NCBI RefSeq assembly: GCF_023983475.1
Contig: NZ_CP092712.1
Location: 2,294,001-2,358,000, forward strand
Direction: 5' to 3'
Length of the DNA: 64,000 nt
Source: Aliivibrio fischeri ATCC 7744 = JCM 18803 = DSM 507
GTDB taxonomy: Bacteria; Pseudomonadota; Gammaproteobacteria; Enterobacterales; Vibrionaceae
The stretch's first letter is position 1, and each line of letters opens with the position of its first letter. The notes under the pieces are model-generated. The model was not told where the DNA came from, searched no databases, and worked only from the letters and a program-made list of their open reading frames with translations. Below, piece by piece: positions 19,279-26,074 of this stretch. Both the position numbers and the translations under genes were made by a program.

Positions 19279-20155
19279 TATCAAATACCCCCTCGAAAGG
19301 ACAATTTAAGAGGTTTTGTCCTCTTAGGATTATGTGTTTTTTAGCTATCGGTGTTCCAGCAGTTTCAGTCATTATCTTAATTGCAGATGCAATACCTTTA
19401 TTAGAAGGATTAATATCTAGCTCTTTAAGAAGTGAGCCAATAATGGTAACCAGCGTATTGCGCTCTTTAGGCATGAGTGCTTTTTCTTCTTGTGGTACGT
19501 CTTCCAATGATTGGATAAAGCGTGTGACCTCCTTTACTTTTACAACCAGAACATGATCCATTTCATCTAACCGACTTGCTGGATAAGCTAGGGCGGAATC
19601 AAGTATCCTAGGTATCAATCCATTTACAGTTAGATTATTGTGCCGTTTTCTATATTCTTCTCTAGTTAAAAGTAATTGTAACTGATAAGTTTCCTCTGCA
19701 CCTTTAACATAAACACCCGTATCTTCGGGCATTTCAACTTTAGCATCTGATAATATTTCTTGTTGCCATAACTGCTTTATACGAAATATTTCCGTACCTA
19801 TCATCGCTAAATCCAATACACCAGATAGCGATACCACTTTATCTTCTATGCCTTCAATCCAATATTCCTTTGATACCTGATATCTTGCATTAATTGGTTC
19901 TTCAAAATATGAGCCTTCAGACATGCTTGGTATATTTTGAGGGAACACTTTTCGATACTGAACATCTTCCGTTTTAATGAACGTTACTTTTTTAGCTTTT
20001 ACTACATTGACAAAATTAACGGACAATACCAAATGCCCATCCAATGCAAATTGATATATGTCGGCTTTTGTGAAGGACTCACCAAGCACATTAGAGATAT
20101 GCGCTTCAGCCTCATCAAGTGTTAACCACTTTTTTAGTTTAAATAGTTTGCTCAT
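19268..20155 (-). CDS. Unknown protein coupled to the tyrosine recombinase
   Basis: 295 residues from the ATG at 20155 (MSKLFKLKKWLTLDEAEAH); a TTG 13 codons upstream is possible. The first 50 residues look like a helix-turn-helix or excisionase-like domain: WLTLDEAEAHISN ... ALDGHLVLSVNF, a pattern I associate with an uncharacterised family seen on mobile elements. The C-terminal part (KERNTLVTIIGSLLKELDINP ... IMTETAG) is a separate helical domain. The stop codon lies inside the start of the recombinase gene, so the two are probably made together. A DNA-binding or directionality role is possible but unproven. Confidence 0.7.
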   Translation of the reverse strand: MSKLFKLKKWLTLDEAEAHISNVLGESFTKADIYQFALDGHLVLSVNFVNVVKAKKVTFIKTEDVQYRKVFPQNIPSMSEGSYFEEPINARYQVSKEYWIEGIEDKVVSLSGVLDLAMIGTEIFRIKQLWQQEILSDAKVEMPEDTGVYVKGAEETYQLQLLLTREEYRKRHNNLTVNGLIPRILDSALAYPASRLDEMDHVLVVKVKEVTRFIQSLEDVPQEEKALMPKERNTLVTIIGSLLKELDINPSNKGIASAIKIMTETAGTPIAKKHIILRGQNLLNCPFEGVFDNEE

Positions 20156-20545
20156 TATTGATTGATTTCTATTCGTTGAATCGACAGTAATCAAAAATTA
20201 CCTTGCCGATAATGTAATGGTCCAGCTTTACTGGAGTATTAGGGAAACAGTTAAGCTTAAGCACTTAACTTCTAAATTAAGTGCTTTTCTTTAAAATTAA
20301 TACGCGCTTGTTGATATAAGCATTAGTAATGTAAATATTATTAAGTACTTCACAAACTATCCTTTTTTTCATGAATTCTATTACTCTCTACGTAATACTT
20401 AATAATTCTGTTAATTTACCTAGATTTTTTTTTGCAACAGCAATTTATACCCCTAATAAGTATAAAACCAAGACTTTAACTGGAGGGCTTTATAAAGTAA
20501 CCGCCTTATAATTGAATATTAAGACCTTCAACCTGCTCTACTTAC
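20156..20545. other. 390-base AT-rich gap
   Basis: No plausible gene on either strand. It contains a plus-strand terminator-like hairpin at 20259-20291 and long AT-rich runs. No HipA remnant could be read downstream of the orphan hipB that ends at 20546. Confidence 0.5.
20259..20291 (+). terminator. Strong terminator without an obvious plus-strand gene
   Basis: Perfect 10-bp stem AAGCACTTAA/TTAAGTGCTT (20259-20268 with 20277-20286), then TTCTTT. Only the plus strand has the T-tract, yet all neighbouring genes are on the minus strand. Confidence 0.7.
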
Positions 20546-20854
20546 TTATTCATGAATTAATTCAGAACCAAACCAAAACTCTAAATCATCGGCATCATCT
20601 TGCAGATCGCTTTTATTTAGACTTTCAGACGTTTGATTAGAAAGAGCTTTGCTACTCTTGGGAGTAATAGATAGCTCTAAGTCTAATCCTTCTAAAACTC
20701 TGAGCAAGGTTGACAGCTTTACATCACTACCAGCTTCAATACGCTGATACTGTTGTTGCTTCATACCAATTCGCATATACATATCTTTCTGATCAACGCC
20801 CAACCCTTTACGTTGCTCAATCAGCAATTTTGAAATCTCATCAATATTCTTCAT
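20546..20854 (-). CDS. Orphan HipB-like antitoxin/repressor
   Basis: 102-residue XRE-family protein closely related to the HipB at 23961-24287. The helix-turn-helix core QKDMYxRIGMKQQQYQRIE and the following AGSDVKLSTLLRVLEGL are the same in both, while the C-terminal tails diverge. Start set at ATG 20854 (MKNIDEISKLL) because GGAG lies six bases before it. There is no hipA after it. Upstream are palindromes matching the operators of the hipBA pair, so it can probably bind the same sites. It could be a leftover of a duplication or act as an anti-addiction protein. Confidence 0.85.
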   Translation of the reverse strand: MKNIDEISKLLIEQRKGLGVDQKDMYMRIGMKQQQYQRIEAGSDVKLSTLLRVLEGLDLELSITPKSSKALSNQTSESLNKSDLQDDADDLEFWFGSELIHE

Positions 20855-20878
20855 CATTAACTCCAATCGACTCTAATA

Positions 20879-20941
20879 TTACAACAAAACCACAAGCAGC
20901 ACTTTAGTTGTAAAGTAGAGAGCTAACAACTAAAGAGTTGT
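20879..20941 (-). promoter_or_regulatory. HipB-type operators in front of the orphan hipB
   Basis: ACAACT-AAAG-AGTTGT is a perfect palindrome at 20926-20941, and TTACAAC (20879-20885) pairs with GTTGTAA (20907-20913). The same half-sites occur in front of the hipBA operon at 24328-24405. Confidence 0.65.
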
Positions 20942-21169
20942 ATTAAACACACGCAAACAGCATTAAAGTTGTTTATGTGCGTGTAAAATCATGAATATGA
21001 ATGAAAATAATTAGAGATAAGGACAAAAAACAGGTACACCACAAGGTACATCAGCAAAAAGCAAACCAATACATTATGTTTATTTTCAATTAGATAAAAC
21101 CCAATATCAACTTACCCCAGCCCAAACGTTTGGAAAAGCCCAACTTCGAAAGAGGTTGGGCTTAATTAT
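20942..21169. other. Gap between orphan hipB and the IS110-type element, with a terminator-like hairpin
   Basis: No gene seen. It contains the right-hand integrase arm-like repeat (21032-21050) and a stem AAGCCCAAC/GGTTGGGCTT (about 21137-21162) with a TTTT on its minus-strand side. The right attachment site of the ssrA island would be expected here, but no copy of the tmRNA 3' end was found. Confidence 0.5.
21032..21050. repeat. Putative integrase arm-type site, right copy
   Basis: AGGTACACCACAAGGTACA differs from the 8866-8884 copy at one position and is in the same orientation. It marks the likely far end of the ssrA island, about 12.2 kb from the left copy. Confidence 0.55.
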
Positions 21170-21232
21170 ATGGTCCGCCTCACTCTCAAACTCCTATGCT
21201 TAGAGTAGGCATGCAGAAATGAGGTGAACCAT

Positions 21233-22255
21233 ATGTCTTCCATCCAAATTTTAGGTATCGATTTAGGTAAACATAGCTTTCACGTGGTTGGTCATAACCA
21301 CTTGGGAAAAGAAGTTTTACGGAAAAAATATAGTCGTAATCAATTAATCTCTTTTATTGCGAAGCTAGAACCAACAATAATTGCTTTTGAAGCATGTGGT
21401 GGCTCCCATTGGCTCGCTCGAAAATGCATAGACTTAGGCCATCAGGCCAAACTTATCCCGCCTCAATATGTAAAACCTTATGTGAAAGGTAATAAAAATG
21501 ACTTCATTGATGCGGCTGCGATAGCAGAAGCAGCAAGCCGACCATCTATGCGTTTTGTTGCGGTAAAAACAGAAGATGCACAAGTTATAGCAACCATTCA
21601 TAGAATTAGAGATGGTTATATAAAAGAACGAACGGCATGTATGTCTAGAATTGGCGCCATTCTACTCGAATTTGGGCTGAGCCTGCCCAAAGGGCATGCG
21701 AAGATGAAAGCTCTTTTTCAATGGTTAGCAGAGCAAAATCAAGAATTACCCCCGAGTTTACTCAATGAGTTATGCAGTATTCATGAGCATTACTCTTATT
21801 TGAGCCAACAAATAAAGGAACAAGACATTAAGCTTCATGATATTTCTGAAAATAATGAATTAGCTCGGTTATTAAAAACAATTCCTGGTATTGGAGATTT
21901 AACATCAACGCTTTGTATCGCTGATGTGAGTTCTTCAAATAACTTTGCAAATGGTCGTAATATGGCAGCATGGCTAGGTCTTGTTCCTAGGCAGTTTTCG
22001 ACAGGAGGTAAACCCAAGTTATTGGGTGTTAGTAAACGAGGAAATAAACAGCTTCGAACCTTATTTGTTCATGGTGCTAGAGCGGTGCTATCTAGACCTG
22101 ACACCACAGGGAAAGTATTTGGTCAGTGGTTGGTCAATTTGAGGGCAACCAAGCCGTTTAATGTTGTAGTGGTAGCGCTTGCCAACAAGCTAGCAAGAAT
22201 AGCTTGGGCGGTGTTACAACACCGCCAAGCTTTTAAGGCTGCAAAGCAGCCATAA
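21233..22255 (+). CDS. IS110/IS1111-family transposase
   Basis: DEDD transposase of 340 residues; start at ATG 21233, with GAGGTG six bases ahead. The N-terminal RuvC-like domain has GIDLGKHSF (Asp), IIAFEACGGSHW (Glu) and NKNDFIDAAAIAEAA (Asp, Asp). The C-terminal Tnp_20 domain has IPGIGDLTSTL and MAAWLGLVPRQFSTGGK ... GVSKRGNKQLR with the conserved Ser. The frame is intact, so the element may be active. Members of this family choose targets with an RNA made from the element itself. Confidence 0.95.
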   Translation: MSSIQILGIDLGKHSFHVVGHNHLGKEVLRKKYSRNQLISFIAKLEPTIIAFEACGGSHWLARKCIDLGHQAKLIPPQYVKPYVKGNKNDFIDAAAIAEAASRPSMRFVAVKTEDAQVIATIHRIRDGYIKERTACMSRIGAILLEFGLSLPKGHAKMKALFQWLAEQNQELPPSLLNELCSIHEHYSYLSQQIKEQDIKLHDISENNELARLLKTIPGIGDLTSTLCIADVSSSNNFANGRNMAAWLGLVPRQFSTGGKPKLLGVSKRGNKQLRTLFVHGARAVLSRPDTTGKVFGQWLVNLRATKPFNVVVVALANKLARIAWAVLQHRQAFKAAKQP

Positions 22256-22472
22256 CCGAGTTTGCAACGTCAATGAATGTGATGACAAAAACGGTCAATC
22301 GGCCAGATTAAAAACCTGATACAAAAAACAGCATAAAAATGCTTTCGGCTTTTTAAGGATAATCTGGCGCGGATATCATCGTGGAGCTGGTAAGCCATGG
22401 GCTCACCAAACGTGACTCCGAATACATTAGCGCAAACTAACTCCGTCATTAATTAATTGTAGTTGCAATTAA
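22256..22472 (+). ncRNA. Putative guide (seek/bridge) RNA region of the IS1111-type element
   Basis: A 217-base non-coding tail between the transposase stop and the right inverted repeat, the position reported for IS1111-type guide RNAs. It can form CCAGATTA (22303-22310) paired with TAATCTGG (22360-22367), enclosing AGCAT/ATGCT (22330-22343). A second hairpin is TGGT-AGCC-loop-GGCT-ACCA (22388-22408). The RNA ends, and its target-pairing loops, are not determined. Confidence 0.5.
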
Positions 22473-22701
22473 GAGGCGGACCATACATTTTTGTATCTGT
22501 AAGTTGACTCCCCTCACATCTTTCACATCATTTCCTCTGCTGAATTATTATTTATATAAATATCATTAAGGCTTTATTTTAACCAGTCGATATATTAGTT
22601 AGACAATTCATTAACCTTTTAAAATAGTGAGTTATAACTAAGGTATGCAGCTATGAAAACGATCAAACCGGATTTCACTCCATACTTTATTTTCATTACT
22701 T

Positions 22702-23961
22702 CTAGATAGAAAGTTTAAAATCATCACTTAACTTGAGCCAGTGTTCCTTTAAAGCATCTTTATGTTCAGTATCCATAGGGAGTTCTTCTAGTAGACTTAG
22801 CCAGTTTTCACGAGCTAGATGCATCACGTCAATCAAGTGTGGCTTAATTGCAATCCACTCAACTCCAGCTTTTTCTGCCCACTTTTCAAAGTGTTTCATC
22901 GTAATTTCAAACCATTGCTTAGTTCCTACCATTTTAAGTGCAAGGTTATCTTTTTCTATATATGGAGAAGTAAATACCACGTCATAAAGAGGTGATAAGC
23001 GTGGGGAGTAAGTATCACTATAAATCAACGTCCAATTCTTAAGATGTGCATCACCGTTTCCAAGTAAGATGTTTATCAACAACCTTCTTGCCATCTGCTG
23101 AGTATCTTTCAATCGTTCGGTGCTTGATTGATAAATTACGCCACCAAGTTGCTCATAGTTAACTCGTTGATATTTATCTGAGGGGTAAAGACCAAAAACT
23201 TGAGCAAAATCTTCAGTATGGATACGCCCTTTCTCACCGCGATCAAACCGCTTGATACCATAGGCATATTTTTCATCAGGTAACTTAATATTGGGTAGTC
23301 CCTCAAGCTCATTCAGCTCGATTAGTCGTACTTCCGGAATATTTGCGCCTGCTGCTTCAGCTAATTTCATACAAGTATATTCATTGACAGGTACACCTTT
23401 ATGTACGGTCGATGGCGTTTTAATAATCCACACATCTTCAGAAATTTCTTTATCGATGTGATATCTGCCATCTAAGTGTGACGAAGAAAACTTCATCTGC
23501 ACACCTGCCAATGAAAACTTGGTATCAGCATGTTTAACATTAATTTGCTGAGGCTCTGTCGATAGCCGATGCTCTAGCGCCCAATCAGGCACATCACCCG
23601 CTTTAATCGGCGTAGCAATTAATGCACCTGCCAAGTTAGAGCCTAAGTAGGCAAGCATCGAAAACTCATTATTCACGTGACATTGAAGTGTTTTAGATGT
23701 CAGTTCTCTCAACGCCCCCTCAGGCAACAAATTCGATAATACAGGCGGAATTTTGTCAGTCCGAATCTGAGGCTTACTTAAATAGCCAGTATCACGCAAT
23801 TGCCTAAGGGTAAAAACAGGCAGTTTCTCATCTGGCATCGCAACGAATTCAGGATTGAATGTCAGTATATTTTTCCCCCCTGCATAATGAGCAATAACAG
23901 CGATATCGGTCCCATGTAGCTGAATGTTTAACCCCTCAACTTTTTCGATCTGCTTACTCAT
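22702..23961 (-). CDS. hipA: HipA-family serine/threonine kinase toxin
   Basis: Kinase toxin of a HipBA module; the E. coli member phosphorylates glutamyl-tRNA synthetase and promotes persistence. At 419 residues: the N-terminal HipA_N region, Ser150 in KFSLAGVQMKF at the same position as the E. coli autophosphorylation Ser150, a catalytic loop LLGNGDAHLKNW with Asp304 and Asn309, and the metal-binding Asp327 in LYDVVF. All key residues are present. Its ATG overlaps the hipB stop (TAATG), so toxin is coupled to antitoxin. The kinase target here is unknown. Confidence 0.93.
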   Translation of the reverse strand: MSKQIEKVEGLNIQLHGTDIAVIAHYAGGKNILTFNPEFVAMPDEKLPVFTLRQLRDTGYLSKPQIRTDKIPPVLSNLLPEGALRELTSKTLQCHVNNEFSMLAYLGSNLAGALIATPIKAGDVPDWALEHRLSTEPQQINVKHADTKFSLAGVQMKFSSSHLDGRYHIDKEISEDVWIIKTPSTVHKGVPVNEYTCMKLAEAAGANIPEVRLIELNELEGLPNIKLPDEKYAYGIKRFDRGEKGRIHTEDFAQVFGLYPSDKYQRVNYEQLGGVIYQSSTERLKDTQQMARRLLINILLGNGDAHLKNWTLIYSDTYSPRLSPLYDVVFTSPYIEKDNLALKMVGTKQWFEITMKHFEKWAEKAGVEWIAIKPHLIDVMHLARENWLSLLEELPMDTEHKDALKEHWLKLSDDFKLSI

Positions 23962-24287
23962 TAGTTATCCTCCGAGTCAAACCAGAACCCAAGATCATCA
24001 GAGTCATCTTCTAACCCACTGCTATCTTTGCCAAGCTTATTTAGATTAATTGGCATACTCTCGGTTGGCAAAACTGTAGCTTTTCTTCCCTTGGGGGCTA
24101 TCGATAGTTCTAAGCCTAATCCTTCCAATACTCTCAGCAAAGTCGACAATTTTACATCACTCCCAGCTTCAATACGTTGATACTGTTGCTGCTTCATTCC
24201 TATTCGCAGATACATATCTTTTTGCTCAATCCCCAAACTCTTGCGCTGCTCAGCAAGCATTGCGGCGATTTCATTAATGCTCTTCAC
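23961..24287 (-). CDS. hipB: HipB-family antitoxin/repressor
   Basis: XRE-family DNA-binding antitoxin that neutralises HipA and represses its own operon. Start set at GTG 24287 (MKSINEIAAML), because GAGG lies six bases upstream and it aligns with the orphan HipB start. 108 residues; helix-turn-helix region about 20-55 (MYLRIGMKQQQYQRIEAGSDVK), then a hydrophilic tail ending DDLGFWFDSEDN, similar to the DDLEFWFGSE of the orphan copy. Three palindromic operators lie directly upstream. Confidence 0.9.
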   Translation of the reverse strand: MKSINEIAAMLAEQRKSLGIEQKDMYLRIGMKQQQYQRIEAGSDVKLSTLLRVLEGLGLELSIAPKGRKATVLPTESMPINLNKLGKDSSGLEDDSDDLGFWFDSEDN

Positions 24288-24327
24288 TACACACCTCAAA
24301 CAATTCTACAGCTATACTAGTAACCAC

Positions 24328-24405
24328 TTACAACATATTAGTTGTAACCTCCCAGTTAAACAACTAAAAGGTTGTATATTCCACATGAAACAACTAGAGA
24401 GTTGT
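24328..24405 (-). promoter_or_regulatory. Three HipB operators upstream of hipBA
   Basis: TTACAAC-ATATTA-GTTGTAA (24328-24347), ACAACT-AAAA-GGTTGT (24360-24375) and ACAACT-AGAG-AGTTGT (24390-24405). All share the ACAACt half-site, and the last differs from the orphan hipB operator only in the four-base centre. Confidence 0.75.
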
Positions 24406-24418
24406 AATTAGGAGGTAA

Positions 24419-24523
24419 ATGAAAGATCTAGGTATTGAGGAAATTCGGAAAAAGTCGGGCTTTTTTCATCTCACCCTACAATCTGTTATAGCCTTCACGT
24501 TTTTTAACTTATCTAACCGCTGA
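24419..24523 (+). pseudogene. Possible 34-codon remnant of a helix-turn-helix gene
   Basis: ATG at 24419 with a near-ideal GGAGG three bases upstream of TAA-ATG spacing (24411-24415), divergent from hipB. It reads MKDLGIEEIRKKSG, which looks like the first turn of an XRE-type protein, then changes to unrelated hydrophobic sequence and stops. It may be the broken start of a second regulator driven from the hipB operator region. Not certain to be expressed. Confidence 0.35.
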
Positions 24524-24828
24524 ACTACCTCTCTTATCGTTTAGTAGATAACATTTATCTATGTGATATGCATTTTATCTATGGCTGACTCGCATAAATA
24601 GCATTTCACCCTATCACAACGACCTCCTATTATTAGCCTCAATAAACATTCAGTCGACGCTCTCAACACTCTTTTATAGATAGCGTTTAGGCATGAAATA
24701 CATCGCAGGGAGCACTCTGGGGAGTATCGATTAAATCAAAGGTAACTCATTGATATAGCAATAAAGCTACCTTTACTCACGTAATTTTATTGATTCAAAA
24801 TACTTTATCCCTTTTCAGGAGAAATCAA
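24524..24828. promoter_or_regulatory. Upstream region of the maltodextrin operon
   Basis: About 300 bases without a gene. Two GGGAG-like direct repeats (about 24707-24725: AGGGAGCAC and TGGGGAGTA) could be degenerate MalT boxes, and TGTGATATGCATTTTA (near 24562) has one good CRP half-site. Neither is strong. The transition from island to core chromosome probably lies in or before this stretch. Confidence 0.3.
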
Positions 24829-25962
24829 ATGATTAAGAAAATATCGCTTGCCGTTTCAGCTGCACTACTCTTTTCAAGCACAGCAATGGCTGCCGATAAT
24901 ATCGTTATCGGCGTAGAAAAAAGCTATGTACCTTACTTCACTGAATTAGCTGAGCAGTTCAACAAAGGTAAAGACTTTAAAGTAGAAGTTGCTGCAACAA
25001 GTATGTTCGATTTACTGGCTGCACTACCAACGCAAAAAGGCAATATTGCTGATATTTTCATGATCCCAAATGACCGTATCGGTGAGCTTGCGGACCAACA
25101 TTTGATCACTCCTGCTAACTTTACTATCAATGGCTTTACTAAAGCAGCGACGGATGCTGCAACGTATAACGGTCAAACGTACATGCTACCAATGTCGACA
25201 GATACAACTCTGTTCCTTTACAACAAAGACATGGTGACTGAAGTACCAAAAACATTAAAAGAAATCCCACCATCAGAATGGGCTGCTAAGTTCACAGACT
25301 TCTACTTCACTGGTGGTCTATTCATGACTAATGGTGGTTACATTTTCCAAGACAATAATCCTGAAAATATTGGTCTGAACAACGAAGGCTCAATTAAAGC
25401 CGGCCTTGCAGCTCAAAGCCTTTACAAGAGTGGCGTAGGCCACTGGACACTAATGCAAGATGACACGGTTGCTTATGACATCATGATGAAATACTTCATG
25501 GAAGGTAAGCTAAAAGCCATCATCAATGGTCCTTGGGCAATTGCTGATATTGAAAAATCAGGAATAAACGTTGGTGCAGCTCCAATTCCTAGCTGGGATG
25601 GCAGTCATCCATATAAAGCCCTTACCGGCACAAAAGGCATGACAATTAACGGCTACAGCAGCAACAAAGATGGTGCAAATGCCTTTATTAAGTTTATGGC
25701 AACACCAGAAAATGCACAAAAATGGTACTCAATGACTCGTGAAGTATCACCTAGCCTTTCTGTTAAGTACGAAGAAGGCTCACTGCATAAAGCTATTTTC
25801 GATGCAACGAACATTGGTCAACCTATGCCAAGCATTCCTGAGTTCATGAAAGTATGGGGCCCGATGAAAACGGCTCTAGCTCAAATCGCTCAAGGTCAAG
25901 ATACCAAAGCAGTACTTGATGCCGCAGTTGAGACAATCGAAATCGACATTGAAGATATGTAA
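24829..25962 (+). CDS. Maltodextrin-type ABC transporter, periplasmic binding protein
   Basis: Extracellular solute-binding protein family 1 (MalE-like), 377 residues. Start at 24829 (MIKKISLAVSAALLF, AGGAG eight bases upstream); signal peptide cleaved after AMA. MalE-type features include GVEKSYVPYFTELAEQF, the KYFMEGKLKAIINGPWAI region and a C-terminal MALAQ-like helix. It heads an operon with two permeases, an ATPase and glucan-cleaving enzymes, so the ligand is probably maltodextrin or a related alpha-glucan. A stem-loop after the gene may stabilise its mRNA so that binding protein exceeds the membrane parts. Confidence 0.9.
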   Translation: MIKKISLAVSAALLFSSTAMAADNIVIGVEKSYVPYFTELAEQFNKGKDFKVEVAATSMFDLLAALPTQKGNIADIFMIPNDRIGELADQHLITPANFTINGFTKAATDAATYNGQTYMLPMSTDTTLFLYNKDMVTEVPKTLKEIPPSEWAAKFTDFYFTGGLFMTNGGYIFQDNNPENIGLNNEGSIKAGLAAQSLYKSGVGHWTLMQDDTVAYDIMMKYFMEGKLKAIINGPWAIADIEKSGINVGAAPIPSWDGSHPYKALTGTKGMTINGYSSNKDGANAFIKFMATPENAQKWYSMTREVSPSLSVKYEEGSLHKAIFDATNIGQPMPSIPEFMKVWGPMKTALAQIAQGQDTKAVLDAAVETIEIDIEDM

Positions 25963-25988
25963 TTCACTCTTTTCAACGTACCAACCTC

Positions 25989-26019
25989 AACGGTGTCCCT
26001 ATTAAATTAGGGCATCGTT
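25989..26019 (+). other. Intercistronic stem-loop after the binding-protein gene
   Basis: AACGGTG-CCCTA pairs with TAGGG-CATCGTT across a 6-base loop, with one bulged base. There is no T-run, so this is more likely an mRNA 3'-end stabiliser than a full terminator, as between malE and malF in E. coli. Confidence 0.6.
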
Positions 26020-26074
26020 GTCCCCTAAATCCGTTACATATCTACACTAACTTAATAAAAAAGTAGGTTATAAC

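Larger units (their letters stand above)
21170..22484 (+). mobile_element. IS110-family element, IS1111 type
   Basis: Bounded by inverted ends ATGGTCCGCCTC (21170-21181) and GAGGCGGACCAT (22473-22484). It holds one DEDD transposase gene, with a short left and a long right non-coding part. The layout and the presence of terminal inverted repeats fit the IS1111 group rather than IS110 proper. The true insertion boundaries may lie a few bases outside the repeats, as is usual for this group. Confidence 0.85.

Noticed and set aside
25570-25590. GCAGCTCCAATTCC as a copy of the tmRNA 3' end (attR)
   Set aside because: Only a short match, inside the maltodextrin-binding-protein gene and in its reading frame; chance.
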